Source: Bacteroidia bacterium | Lineage (GTDB): Bacteria; Bacteroidota; Bacteroidia; Flavobacteriales; Schleiferiaceae | Assembly: GCA_030427785.1 (NCBI GenBank) | Contig: JAUICR010000006.1 | Location: forward strand, 1 to 35,725 | Direction of reading: 5' to 3' | DNA: 35,725 nucleotides | Part shown: positions 7,158 to 15,890 of the stretch, one piece after another | How the letters are laid out: each line of letters opens with the position of its first letter | How positions within the stretch are numbered: the stretch's first letter is position 1 | Translations under genes and position numbers: made by a program | The notes under the pieces: generated by a model | What the model was told of the DNA's origin: nothing | Database searches by the model: none | Seen by the model: only the letters and a program-made list of their open reading frames with translations

Positions 7158-8879
7158 ATGGATTATCGCTGGAAATACATTGCTAAGCCTGACCACCAAA
7201 AGGTGGAGCGCTTGCAAGAAAAACTTGGTATAGACAACTTCCTTACAGCCTTATTGGTACAACGTGGTATCGAAGATTTTGATAGCGCCAAGGCTTATTT
7301 TAGGCCAAGTTTACAAACGCTACACGATCCATACCTTATGCTGAATATGGATAAGGCAGTTGCTCGCATTAAGCAGGCCATAAGTAATAAGGAGCGTATA
7401 TTAATCTATGGCGATTATGATGTAGACGGCACTACCTCGGTAGCACTGGTTTATTCTTTTTTACAAAGGCATTACGATGCTATCGACACCTACATTCCTG
7501 ATAGATACACAGAGGGCTATGGCATTTCGCTAGCAGGCATTGATTATGCTCATGACAATGGCATTTCATTAATCATAGCGCTAGATTGCGGTATAAAGGC
7601 AATAAAGCAGGTAGATTATGCCGCTGAGCGAGATATAGACTTTATAATTTGTGACCATCATCGCCCGGGCAAAGAAATACCCAATGCTGCCGCAATTCTT
7701 GACCCCAAACAAGAGGATTGCCAATACCCGTATGATGAGCTCAGTGGATGTGGTGTGGGTTTTAAGCTAGTACAGGCCTTGTGCAAAGAGTGGCAATTGA
7801 AAGATGAAGAATGGATATCACTTTTGGATCTCTTAGCCATTAGCATTGGGGCAGATATTGTACCCATTACAGGCGAAAACAGGGTACTTACATATCATGG
7901 GTTAAAACTCATTAATGGTAATTCAAGACCCGGAATCAAACTGTTAATAGAACTAGCGGGTAAATCAAACCAAGAGCTGAGCATCACTGATGTGGTATTT
8001 ACCTTGGGGCCTCGTATCAATGCAGCTGGAAGAATTTCGCACGGCAGGCATGCGGTAGACCTTATGACCGAATCGAATATGGTTAGACTTGAGGAGATTT
8101 GTAAACTAATAAATGATCAAAACAGCGAAAGAAGGATAATAGACAGTAGCATTACAGCAGAGGCCTTGGAAATGATTGCTGAGGAAGAAAAAGTGCGAAA
8201 ACGTCATACCACCGTTCTTAATCACGATAGCTGGCACAAGGGCGTTATTGGTATTGTTGCTTCCCGATTAATTGAAACTCACTATCGTCCTACTGTTATC
8301 TTCACTAGGAGCAATGGTCTCTTAGCAGGTTCTGCCAGGTCAGTAAAAGGCTTTGATGTATACAAAGCTCTGGAAGAGTGCAGCGATATTCTAGAACAAT
8401 TTGGGGGGCATATGTATGCTGCTGGAATGACGCTGAATCCCGATCGTTTTGATGACTTTAAAGCGCGATTTGACCAAGTGGTAGCGGAAAGCATTTCTGA
8501 AGAGATGCTAATACCAGAGATAGAGGTGGATGGCTCTGTATCGTTTGCTGACCTTACTCCTAAGTTTTTTAGAATACTAAAACAATTTGCCCCGTTTGGC
8601 CCTCGAAATATGGCGCCTACTTTGGTTACCCATAATCTGATTAATACAGGTGGCAGTAGGCTGGTAGGGGCTGATAGTTCTCATCTAAAAGTAGCCTTAA
8701 AAGAACCTGAATCGGGAATCATCCTCTCAGGCATCGGTTTTGGGATGGCTGATAAACTACCTTTACTAAACTCCAATAAACCTGTTTCTGCTGCCTATCA
8801 CCTTGAAGAAAATAACTTTAGAGGCAACACATCACTTCAATTGCATTTGAAGGATCTCAAGCTCACAAGCTCTGTTTAG
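7158..8879 (+). CDS. recJ: Single-stranded-DNA-specific exonuclease RecJ
   Basis: RecJ is a 5'-3' ssDNA exonuclease of recombination and repair. At 573 residues this protein has the usual length. DHH-superfamily motifs are in order: motif I 'GDYDVDGTTS' (85-94, Asp residues bind Mn), an 'ALDCG' motif at 141-145, motif III 'DHH' (166-168), and a later 'GPRINAAGRISHG' typical of RecJ. The C-terminal half carries a DHHA1 domain with 'GGHMYAAGM' and an OB-fold-like end. The ATG at 7158 is the first in frame after the gap following hflX. The TAG stop overlaps the stop of the convergent M23 peptidase gene. Confidence 0.96.
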   Translation: MDYRWKYIAKPDHQKVERLQEKLGIDNFLTALLVQRGIEDFDSAKAYFRPSLQTLHDPYLMLNMDKAVARIKQAISNKERILIYGDYDVDGTTSVALVYSFLQRHYDAIDTYIPDRYTEGYGISLAGIDYAHDNGISLIIALDCGIKAIKQVDYAAERDIDFIICDHHRPGKEIPNAAAILDPKQEDCQYPYDELSGCGVGFKLVQALCKEWQLKDEEWISLLDLLAISIGADIVPITGENRVLTYHGLKLINGNSRPGIKLLIELAGKSNQELSITDVVFTLGPRINAAGRISHGRHAVDLMTESNMVRLEEICKLINDQNSERRIIDSSITAEALEMIAEEEKVRKRHTTVLNHDSWHKGVIGIVASRLIETHYRPTVIFTRSNGLLAGSARSVKGFDVYKALEECSDILEQFGGHMYAAGMTLNPDRFDDFKARFDQVVAESISEEMLIPEIEVDGSVSFADLTPKFFRILKQFAPFGPRNMAPTLVTHNLINTGGSRLVGADSSHLKVALKEPESGIILSGIGFGMADKLPLLNSNKPVSAAYHLEENNFRGNTSLQLHLKDLKLTSSV

Positions 8880-10189
8880 TTGAATGTAACGGTCATTTGC
8901 TCATCAGTTTGTTCCTCCAATCCTACAGGCATTGCGTCTATTTGCTTTTTCAGCAATTCCATTTTGCTATTAAAATCTGCTTGATAGCTTGGCTTGATAG
9001 GCTCTGCTTCAGGTAATTTCTCGCGCAAGGGATCAACCTGCACACCGTTTTTCCAGAAACGGTAGCACACGTGCGGACCAGTAGCCAAACCCGTGCTACC
9101 CACATAACCTATCACAGTTCCTTGTTTCACAATTTTACCTTTTTTCATACCACTGGCAAATTTGCTCATGTGCAAATACTGAGTAGTGTACGTAGCGTTG
9201 TGTTTTATTTTTATATAATTTCCATTTCCACGAGTATAGGCAGCAGCTATCACTTCACCATCGGCTGTAGCCATTATAGGGGTGCCACTAGGCGCAGCAT
9301 AGTCGGTTCCTAGATGAGCTTTAAACCTCTTTAGCACCGGGTGAAATCTCTTCGGATTATACCTGCTGGATATACGACTAAACTGAAGCGGTGCTTTTAA
9401 AAAGGCCTTTCTAAGCGTTTTTCCATTTTCATCAAAATAATCGTAATAATCTTCACCATTAGAATAGTAAAAAGAATAGAACGATTCCTTTCCATGGTTA
9501 AACTCAGCGGCCAAAATACGTCCTACCCCTACGGAAACACTATCATCAATAAACTGCTCCTTATAGATCACTTTAAAATAATCTCCTTTCTGAATTCGGA
9601 AAAAATCTATCGACCACGCATATATATCGGCCAATCTCATGGTAAGTTCTGGAGACGCACCTTTATCTACCAGGGTTTGATATAACGAGGAGTTGATTTC
9701 ACCACTTACCTCACGTGTTATTTCAGTAATTTCCTTTTGTCCTTTTACTACGCTCACCGAATCTCCAAAATCAAAAACATAATAATCTATCGGATTTGAT
9801 TGATACACCATATAGCGCACTGTACTGCTACTATCCGTATGGTCAAGAAAAAGGAAATATGTATTACCAGCCCGTATTCTACGAACATCAAACACCTCCT
9901 TAAAATTTTCGGCTACCGAATGAATTTTATCATAACCCAGGCCCTTTGCCAATAATATGTTTCCAAACGATTCACCACTCTGTACTTTTTCGTTTATTAC
10001 TTCAAACGAATCCATGGCAATACCAAAAAGGTATGACACCTCGGGCACATGCACTTCTTGGCCCTCTTGCATAGATAATTCATCAAATGCATCATTAGTG
10101 GGTGATTCATCAGAAGGGTAGGTAAAAAATAAAACTAGAAGTAAACCAATGGCAACCAGCGCAATTGCCCAGGGTGATATTTTTTTCAT
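8876..10189 (-). CDS. M23 family metallopeptidase (MepM/Csd3-like cell-wall hydrolase)
   Basis: The 437-residue protein has an N-terminal membrane anchor or signal segment (about 4-25), an OapA/LysM-like region (about 65-115), an intermediate beta domain, and a C-terminal M23 (LytM) domain (about 285-395). Zinc and active-site residues are H292-xxx-D296 ('HLGTD'), H340 ('YLHMS') and H373 in 'GPHVCYRF'. The second His of the usual HxH motif is replaced by C375. Cys can also bind zinc, and I recall this variant from other Bacteroidota M23 proteins. The likely role is cleavage of peptidoglycan cross-links in the periplasm. A longer frame to 10222 overlaps a predicted promoter box, so ATG 10189 is preferred. 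Confidence 0.88.
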   Translation of the reverse strand: MKKISPWAIALVAIGLLLVLFFTYPSDESPTNDAFDELSMQEGQEVHVPEVSYLFGIAMDSFEVINEKVQSGESFGNILLAKGLGYDKIHSVAENFKEVFDVRRIRAGNTYFLFLDHTDSSSTVRYMVYQSNPIDYYVFDFGDSVSVVKGQKEITEITREVSGEINSSLYQTLVDKGASPELTMRLADIYAWSIDFFRIQKGDYFKVIYKEQFIDDSVSVGVGRILAAEFNHGKESFYSFYYSNGEDYYDYFDENGKTLRKAFLKAPLQFSRISSRYNPKRFHPVLKRFKAHLGTDYAAPSGTPIMATADGEVIAAAYTRGNGNYIKIKHNATYTTQYLHMSKFASGMKKGKIVKQGTVIGYVGSTGLATGPHVCYRFWKNGVQVDPLREKLPEAEPIKPSYQADFNSKMELLKKQIDAMPVGLEEQTDEQMTVTFN

Positions 10190-10219
10190 GCTAAATATGG
10201 GTAGAGTACAAAATGGCGG

Positions 10220-10227
10220 CAAAGATA
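10220..10227 (-). promoter_or_regulatory. -7 promoter box of the M23 peptidase gene
   Basis: On the minus strand this reads TATCTTTG, a perfect TAnnTTTG match, placing transcription start near 10214 and a leader of about 25 nt before ATG 10189. It supports the shorter start. Confidence 0.5.
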
Positions 10228-10664
10228 CTATTTATAGACAATCCTATTTTACACAAACTACTGCCATTTAGAGTACTATAAGCTACTTCCTTGTTTCATG
10301 GATTGCCCCACCTATGACATCCAACACACACTTTTTCCACACTTGGCTTGCTCGGCTTTTGCCCAAAAATCCGGACAGAAATTTCTGTATTGAAAAACCT
10401 GGCGGCAGAAATTTGCCAATTAGTTCCTCTAGTACGTGTTACATCATGAGGCCTAGCTGCCAAATTGGGTACTTGTGTGCTATAAAGGTCTAATGGTCAG
10501 TTGAGATTCAAGTTTAAACCAAGATTGGATGAGTGCCGAAAAGTATCGATTGACTCTCGCAATCTTAGTGTTAAAAGTTTCTGCTGAAAAGTCCACCGAT
10601 TCCATTACTTGATGTACTTCATGTAGGTTACAGTATAGGACCCTAACGAGCACAACGTAATACT
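10228..10664. other. Gene-free stretch of about 440 bp
   Basis: There is no open frame with coding character on either strand and no tRNA. I see a 12-bp palindrome CAGAAATTTCTG (10376-10387), with CAGAAATTT repeated at 10406-10414. Neither forms an obvious terminator or promoter. It could be decayed sequence or a small RNA locus, but nothing visible supports either. Confidence 0.5.
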
Positions 10665-11468
10665 CTACTTAAACCTTAAGGGGTGTTTAGTATTCTCGTA
10701 TGCATCTAAATCCATTTTTACACTCCCTACCAATATCTGCGCCTCTAGCCTTACAGGTATTTTGTTTTCATCATCGCTTACCCACAGCATAATGCTTTCA
10801 TCATCTTCAAATACTCTCCCAGATTGCACTACAGGAATAAGCTTTTTGCAACGGATGGTTCCGAACTTACTTTTTATATTTTCTATTCCCAGGTATTTAA
10901 GCTCAAAGTTATAGGTTTCATAATCAAGAAACATGCTAATAGGAATGGTCTGCCCGGGCTTTAAGTCAGTAACAGGATAACATCTGGCATAGTACAGGGT
11001 ACTAAGAAGATCTTGAGAATACTTTGGAAACAGATAAGACTCTGTTGTAGATTTTTTAATGTCTACCGCTTTTTGCGAAGTGTGATCAAATAATAGATGT
11101 CTGTTAATTTTATACCCCCCTTCATCTACGTCTCGTATAAATTCTACGGGTACCATGGCATCTTTATCCATATAGGTTTGATAGGTATCTCGGGTTCTAA
11201 AAAACCACTCTGCCATACCGGTGGACCTACCTGTACCTACCATATGAAATACTGGCTGACCATTGCGTGATACCGATTCATTAACACGAAGCTCAGCTAT
11301 TCCGGCATTAATAATTCCGTAATGAATTCTGTACTTAAGATACTCACCTGATTTAAAGGCATTATTAGAAATGACCCTAATTGGATCATCTAATGTTTCA
11401 ATGGTATGCGTTTCATTAAGCGCAATTGGAATAATAGAAACTGACAGTATTAAGGCAAGTATTTTCAT
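10665..11468 (-). CDS. DUF3108 domain-containing exported protein
   Basis: The 267-residue protein has a short N-terminal signal peptide (about residues 1-18). The main body matches the DUF3108 pattern: 'FKSGEYLKYRIHYG' near the mature N-terminus, 'GRSTGMAEWFF' mid-protein, and 'WVSDDENKIPVRLEAQ' near the C-terminus. DUF3108 proteins are predicted periplasmic or outer-membrane-associated beta-rich proteins; their biochemical function is not established. It lies downstream of the two paralogous small membrane protein genes on the same strand, 48 nt from the nearest, so cotranscription is possible. The start is the ATG read from 11468; the protein appears complete. Confidence 0.85.
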   Translation of the reverse strand: MKILALILSVSIIPIALNETHTIETLDDPIRVISNNAFKSGEYLKYRIHYGIINAGIAELRVNESVSRNGQPVFHMVGTGRSTGMAEWFFRTRDTYQTYMDKDAMVPVEFIRDVDEGGYKINRHLLFDHTSQKAVDIKKSTTESYLFPKYSQDLLSTLYYARCYPVTDLKPGQTIPISMFLDYETYNFELKYLGIENIKSKFGTIRCKKLIPVVQSGRVFEDDESIMLWVSDDENKIPVRLEAQILVGSVKMDLDAYENTKHPLRFK

Positions 11469-11516
11469 GTCAAAAATTTAACCTGAAAATACAAAACCGA
11501 TGCCAAATACTATTTT

Positions 11517-11828
11517 CTACTTTCTCAGATTTGTAATAGTACCTCGCATTGCACCATAAGCATCATCTATTGCACTGTCATATCCAGGAATGAAGTCTAT
11601 ATTGAAATAGCGTTTAATTTCAAGAAGCATTAATAGGCAAATCAAAAACCACGTAATCATTCCTGTGGCTTTAAAAATTATACTAACGCTGTCCCAAAAA
11701 AGTAACCTTTCAACAGCTTCCTCTGACCTATCTTCCTGAATCTCCTGGCTGGAGTCATGAGAAATTGAGTTCATAGCTTTTGAGTTTTTTGAGTACCCAA
11801 ATATAGTTTCTTTTACATCCATTTGCAT
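11517..11828 (-). CDS. Small single-pass membrane protein, paralogue of the adjacent upstream gene
   Basis: The protein has 103 residues: a polar, acidic N-terminal region (1-45), one hydrophobic helix (about 50-70), and a C-terminal tail containing 'IKRYFNIDFIPGYDS' and 'DDAYGAMRGTI'. The tail (last 36 residues) is identical at 26 of 36 positions to that of the neighbour at 11963-12205, while the N-termini differ, so the two are tandem duplicates with a conserved tail. I do not recognise a named family. In-frame ATGs two and 18 codons downstream are alternative starts. Charge distribution does not settle the topology; a periplasmic tail is a guess. Confidence 0.7.
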   Translation of the reverse strand: MQMDVKETIFGYSKNSKAMNSISHDSSQEIQEDRSEEAVERLLFWDSVSIIFKATGMITWFLICLLMLLEIKRYFNIDFIPGYDSAIDDAYGAMRGTITNLRK

Positions 11829-11900
11829 TAGTTATCAATGCTATATCTACAAAAATTGTCGATAAAGAGCGTGTGTAGAAAAAATTACAGTTTAACATTT

Positions 11901-11924
11901 TGATTTTCAAACACTTGAAAATCA
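11901..11924. repeat. Perfect inverted repeat between the paralogous small genes
   Basis: TGATTTTCAA (11901-11910) and TTGAAAATCA (11915-11924) form a perfect 10-bp stem with a 4-nt loop, about 38 nt past the stop of the gene at 11963-12205. There is no U-tract on either strand, so it could stabilise or process the transcript rather than act as a classic terminator. Confidence 0.55.
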
Positions 11925-11962
11925 GCCTATTTATTAAACGCTAAAACTATCAGAACTATCCT

Positions 11963-12205
11963 CTATTTGAAAAATTCGACTATGGTGCCTCGGGCTGCCC
12001 CATAGGCATCATCCACCGGGCTGTCGTAACCTGGAATTACGTCAATATTATAATATCGCTTAACCTCTAGCAAGGCCCATAGCGCAATAAATGACCCAAC
12101 AAACAGTATTGAGAATTTTACAGAGAACTTGATGCCCTCACGAGTGCTATGATTAAATATATGAAAGGGTCTTCTTACCCAGCTAACTTTTGATGTTCTT
12201 TCCAT
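11963..12205 (-). CDS. Small single-pass membrane protein with conserved C-terminal motif
   Basis: The protein has 80 residues: a basic N-terminus (several Arg/Lys/His in 1-27), one hydrophobic helix (about 30-46), and a tail with 'VKRYYNIDVIPGYDS' and 'DDAYGAARGTI'. The basic N-terminus suggests it faces the cytoplasm with the tail outside, although the tail start also carries Lys-Arg. It is clearly related to the next gene on the strand (11517-11828). A promoter box lies 20 nt upstream. It does not match any family I can name. Conservation of the tail against divergence of the N-terminus argues that both genes are real and that the tail is the functional part. Confidence 0.72.
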   Translation of the reverse strand: MERTSKVSWVRRPFHIFNHSTREGIKFSVKFSILFVGSFIALWALLEVKRYYNIDVIPGYDSPVDDAYGAARGTIVEFFK

Positions 12206-12224
12206 ATGCGTAAGGCTTGACTCT

Positions 12225-12232
12225 CAAATATA
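12225..12232 (-). promoter_or_regulatory. -7 promoter box of the 80-residue membrane protein gene
   Basis: On the minus strand this reads TATATTTG, a perfect TAnnTTTG box ending 20 nt before the start codon. It implies a leader of about 15 nt and independent transcription from leuS. Confidence 0.5.
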
Positions 12233-12359
12233 TTTCATTTTACCATGAGAACACTTGAAAAACCAGTAAAAACTTACACAAATAATCCATAGAAAATGGT
12301 TTAAAGACACATTTTAATTGTCAGTACATTAAACCAAATTCCAACTCAAATTATTAGAA

Positions 12360-15146
12360 TCAAACTACAATGTTGATGATTTTTCCTGGTAAAATAATTA
12401 CTTTTTTAGGACTTTTTCCCCCTAAGTATTCTATCGTTTTTTCCTGCTTCATGATGTGTTCCTCTACATCATTTTTTGTCATACTTAAAGGCAGAGACTC
12501 TTTAAATCTCATTTTTCCATTAAAGGCTACTGGGTACTCAAAACTATTCTCTACCAAAAAAGCCTCATTACATTCAGGAAATAACTCTAGGCTAATACCT
12601 TCCGTTTTTCCAAGGGCATACCACAACTCCTCAGCAATATGAGGAGCAAAGGGAGAAAGCAAAACAACTAAGGGCTCAAGCACTTCACGCTTATTACAGT
12701 TCAAAGCACTAAGCTCATTAATACAAATCATAAAGGCACTTACGGATGTATTAAAACTATAATTTTCAATATCTGAATTAACTTTCTTTATTAGCGTATG
12801 AAGAATTTTAAGCTCCTTTTCAGTAGCAGGCTCCTCGGATATTCCATTCTCATTGGCCGTGTACAATCTCCAGAATTTCTTTAGAAAATTATGCACTCCG
12901 GTAATACCTGCCGTGTTCCATGGTTTTGATTGCTCGAGAGGACCTAAAAACATTTCATACATCCTAAGTGTATCGGCCCCATATTGCTCAACAATGTCAT
13001 CAGGATTTACCACATTATACCAGCGCTTTGACATTTTCTCTACTTCGCGAGACACCTTAAACTTTCCTTCTTCCAATTTAAACTCGGCATCTTTCAGGTC
13101 ATCTCGCCATGTTTTAAATGCATCCAAATCCAGCTCATCCGAAGCATTTACCATGTTTACATCTACATGTATGGGAGTTGTTTTCTTTCCTTTTGCCAAA
13201 TTTTTAGACCAATATGTATTGGTTCCATCTTCGCGGTGCGCAATTGCCGAATAGCCTAAAATCATCCCTTGATTTATCAGCTTTTTGAAAGGCTCTTCTG
13301 AGGTTATATATCCTATATCGAATAAAAATTTATGCCAAAACCTTGTGTAAAGCAAGTGGCCAGTGGCGTGCTCACTTCCGCCTATATAAAGATCTACGTT
13401 TTGCCAGTATTGCTCCGAATCCTTACCAACAATTCGTTCCTTATTAGTAGAATCCATATACCTTAAGTCATACCAGCTACTACCAGCCCAGCCAGGCATA
13501 GTGGTTAATTCTAGCGGAAAACCTTCCCCATTAGGCACTACCCCCTTAGCGGGGTCATAATTCCAATTAGTACTTCGGGCAAGAGGTGGCTGCCCATCTT
13601 TGGTAGGTAAATAAGCATCTACCTTAGGCAGCTCAATGGGTAAATGCTCGAGCCTTACGGGTTTGGCAATTCCATTTTCATAATAAATAGGGATAGGCTC
13701 TCCCCAGTATCGCTGTCTACCAAAAATGGCATCTCTAAGTCTGAAATTAACCTTATGCTGCCCTATGCCAAGTTCTTCTATTTTTTCAATTGCCTTTTTT
13801 ATGGCCTCTTGTACCGGCAAACCATTTAAAAAGTCAGAATTAATTATTTTTCCTTCTTTGGCTTCAAAAGCCTCTTTGGTAATGTCACCACCCTCTACTA
13901 CTTGCGGAATGTCCAATTCAAATTGCTTGGCAAAGGCATAATCTCGTGCATCATGAGCCGGTACCGACATTACAGCACCCGTACCATAAGAAGCAAGCAC
14001 ATAATCTCCAATCCAAATCGGAATTTCTTTTCCACTAAAAGGATGAATGGCATAAGCACCCGTAAACTGACCGCTAACCGTTTTCACATCCGCCATACGA
14101 TCGCGCTCAGATTTTCTGGCCGCTACTTCTTGATATTTTTTTATACTACTTCGGTAGATATCGGCAGTCAGCTCCTCTACCATCGGGTTTTCGGGGGCAA
14201 GTACCATAAAGCTCACCCCAAAAATTGTGTCTGGCCTTGTGGTAAATACTTTAATGTTTTGCCCGCTTCCTTTTACCTTAAAGTTTACATAAGCCCCTTC
14301 GGACCTGCCAATCCAATGTTTTTGAGATTCCTTTAAAGAATCTGTCCAATCAATTTGTTCTAATCCATCGAGCAGGCGCTGCGAGTAGGCCGTGATGCGC
14401 ATACTCCATTGCATCATTTTTTTTTGCACTACAGGATAGCCGCCTCTCTCGCTCATACCGTCCTTTACCTCATCATTGGCCAATACGGTTCCTAGCTCGG
14501 GGCACCAGTTTACTGTAGACTCACTTCTAAATGCCAATCTATAATCCTGAAGTATCGCTTCTTTTTGAGCCTCAGACATACTACTCCAATCGGCTGCCGA
14601 AAAATCCTTTTGTTCCTCTACATGTGCACATAGTGCTTCTGTGCCTTTAGTTTCAAAATGCTCAACTAAGGAACTTATACTCTCGGCTTTTTGAGTCTCA
14701 GTATTATACCAGCTATCAAATAGCTGCAGGAAAATCCACTGAGTCCATTTATAAAACTCAGGGTCTGAAGTGCGAACTTCTCTTGACCAATCAAATGAAA
14801 AGCCGATTTTATCTAATTGTTCACGGTAGCGTGCAATATTTTCTTTGGTGGTTACCGCTGGATGCTGCCCGGTTTGTATAGCGTATTGCTCTGCTGGCAG
14901 ACCAAATGAATCATATCCCATTGGATGTAGCACAGAATATCCTTTGTGTCTTTTAAACCTTGACACAATATCTGAAGCGATATATCCTAAAGGATGACCT
15001 ACGTGCAGTCCTGCACCCGAAGGATAAGGAAACATATCGAGCACATAATACTTTGGCTTATCTGCATTTTCCTCTGCTCTAAACGTCTGATTTTTTGACC
15101 AATGGCTCTGCCACTTTTTTTCAATTTCTTTGAAACTATATTCCAT
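12360..15146 (-). CDS. leuS: Leucyl-tRNA synthetase
   Basis: This is a class I aminoacyl-tRNA synthetase of 928 residues that charges tRNA-Leu in the cytoplasm. The HIGH-type motif is H48-V-G-H51 in 'GAGLHVGH'. The editing (CP1) domain is recognisable by 'TTRPDTIFG' (302-310). The KMSKS-type loop is 'KMSKR' (704-708), followed by the anticodon-binding helical domain with 'LSPFAPHIAEELW'. Compared with the E. coli enzyme (860 residues) it has extra sequence near 160-205 and before the KMSKS loop (about 640-700), as is usual for Bacteroidota LeuS. The gene is complete and stands alone, bounded upstream by a terminator of the preceding minus-strand gene. Confidence 0.97.
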   Translation of the reverse strand: MEYSFKEIEKKWQSHWSKNQTFRAEENADKPKYYVLDMFPYPSGAGLHVGHPLGYIASDIVSRFKRHKGYSVLHPMGYDSFGLPAEQYAIQTGQHPAVTTKENIARYREQLDKIGFSFDWSREVRTSDPEFYKWTQWIFLQLFDSWYNTETQKAESISSLVEHFETKGTEALCAHVEEQKDFSAADWSSMSEAQKEAILQDYRLAFRSESTVNWCPELGTVLANDEVKDGMSERGGYPVVQKKMMQWSMRITAYSQRLLDGLEQIDWTDSLKESQKHWIGRSEGAYVNFKVKGSGQNIKVFTTRPDTIFGVSFMVLAPENPMVEELTADIYRSSIKKYQEVAARKSERDRMADVKTVSGQFTGAYAIHPFSGKEIPIWIGDYVLASYGTGAVMSVPAHDARDYAFAKQFELDIPQVVEGGDITKEAFEAKEGKIINSDFLNGLPVQEAIKKAIEKIEELGIGQHKVNFRLRDAIFGRQRYWGEPIPIYYENGIAKPVRLEHLPIELPKVDAYLPTKDGQPPLARSTNWNYDPAKGVVPNGEGFPLELTTMPGWAGSSWYDLRYMDSTNKERIVGKDSEQYWQNVDLYIGGSEHATGHLLYTRFWHKFLFDIGYITSEEPFKKLINQGMILGYSAIAHREDGTNTYWSKNLAKGKKTTPIHVDVNMVNASDELDLDAFKTWRDDLKDAEFKLEEGKFKVSREVEKMSKRWYNVVNPDDIVEQYGADTLRMYEMFLGPLEQSKPWNTAGITGVHNFLKKFWRLYTANENGISEEPATEKELKILHTLIKKVNSDIENYSFNTSVSAFMICINELSALNCNKREVLEPLVVLLSPFAPHIAEELWYALGKTEGISLELFPECNEAFLVENSFEYPVAFNGKMRFKESLPLSMTKNDVEEHIMKQEKTIEYLGGKSPKKVIILPGKIINIVV

Positions 15147-15171
15147 CGCTACTATCCATTTTAAGGGATGG

Positions 15172-15179
15172 CGAATTTA
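15172..15179 (-). promoter_or_regulatory. Possible -7 box of leuS (TAAATTCG variant)
   Basis: On the minus strand, TAAATTCG followed by CC lies 26 nt before the leuS start. The same TAAATTCGCC occurs before the DUF2723 gene (19886-19895). It differs from TAnnTTTG by one base, so this is tentative. Confidence 0.3.
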
Positions 15180-15284
15180 AGAAGAACAGAGACTATATGC
15201 AGTTGGTTTTGTTTTTAGGTTTTAATACCTAAATGATTATAACCAACGGTCTAAAAAAGTGCAATTCTTTAGGTACAAAAAAAC

Positions 15285-15318
15285 AAAAGGCTGGTCAAAT
15301 TAATTTGACCAGCCTTTT
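15285..15318 (-). terminator. Terminator formed by a perfect 34-nt palindrome
   Basis: AAAAGGCTGGTCAAAT (15285-15300) and its exact complement (15303-15318) flank a central TA. On the minus strand the hairpin is followed by a U-rich run (read from the A-tract at 15277-15283). It lies 25 nt after the stop of the small gene at 15343 and would insulate leuS. Confidence 0.85.
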
Positions 15319-15342
15319 TGGTTGCAGCATTAGTTATACTTT

Positions 15343-15681
15343 CTACATACCAGAAGCTTGCTGGTAAATATCGTGTGTGCCAAACATTGGTAAATGATTG
15401 GTAGACGGCCTAAAATCTGGCTCTAAGCCTGAGATGATAAAATCATGCGAGTAATTTTTTATACACGATTCCAAAAAATCTTGATGATTTGTTTGAATAT
15501 ACACTACCTCCGCCTCATCATTCAAACTGGATGTGACGGGGTGAAATATGTTAATGGTAAATCCATGCTCTTTTAAATACGAATACATGCAAAAGTGCGT
15601 GTGAAAAATAAGGTACATGGAGGATAGTGAATTATTAGCCTGGAGTTCAAGCTTTAACCACTTCATAGTTTCGGTTTTCAT
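15343..15681 (-). CDS. Small hypothetical protein
   Basis: From ATG 15681 the protein has 112 residues; a longer frame to 15723 adds 14 residues but begins with an atypical hydrophobic stretch. It starts 'MKTETMKWLKLELQANN', has a mixed alpha/beta appearance, two His-rich spots ('FHTHF' and 'FGTHD') and two Cys, with no signal peptide or clear membrane segment. I do not recognise a family. The strong palindromic terminator just downstream supports it being a real transcribed gene. It is divergent from the copper-type gene set starting at 15891, with about 210 nt between starts; whether they are linked functionally is unknown. Confidence 0.6.
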   Translation of the reverse strand: MKTETMKWLKLELQANNSLSSMYLIFHTHFCMYSYLKEHGFTINIFHPVTSSLNDEAEVVYIQTNHQDFLESCIKNYSHDFIISGLEPDFRPSTNHLPMFGTHDIYQQASGM

Positions 15682-15876
15682 GATTAGAGAGTTTTTGAGT
15701 TTCAGTACGAATATGTTAAACATTACACTCTAATCCTCATCCTTTTAGATAAGCTGCACAAGAAAGCAGATGATTGACGCCAGGTAACACAGGCTGTATT
15801 TTCCAAGCAAATGGCACTATCATACTGAGCTATAAAGTGCTGTAGTACTAACAAAAAACCAAAAATGATTATTTTG

Positions 15877-15884
15877 TACTTTTG
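15877..15884 (+). promoter_or_regulatory. -7 promoter box of the HYC_CC_PP gene (possible leaderless start)
   Basis: TACTTTTG is a perfect TAnnTTTG match ending only 6 nt before the ATG at 15891. Transcription would begin at or very near the A of the start codon. No -33 TTG is evident. Confidence 0.45.
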
Positions 15885-15890
15885 AGCTGA

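Noticed and set aside
10190-10222. An extended N-terminus for the M23 peptidase
   Set aside because: The added codons overlap a TATCTTTG promoter box on the minus strand and would place a polar stretch before the signal segment.
13902-14336. A 144-codon open frame on the plus strand inside leuS
   Set aside because: It lies wholly within the highly conserved leuS gene on the opposite strand, has no recognisable domain and a composition expected from antisense of a real gene.
15285-15318. The perfect 34-nt palindrome considered as an operator or recombination site
   Set aside because: Its position just past a stop codon and the U-rich tail on the minus strand fit an intrinsic terminator.
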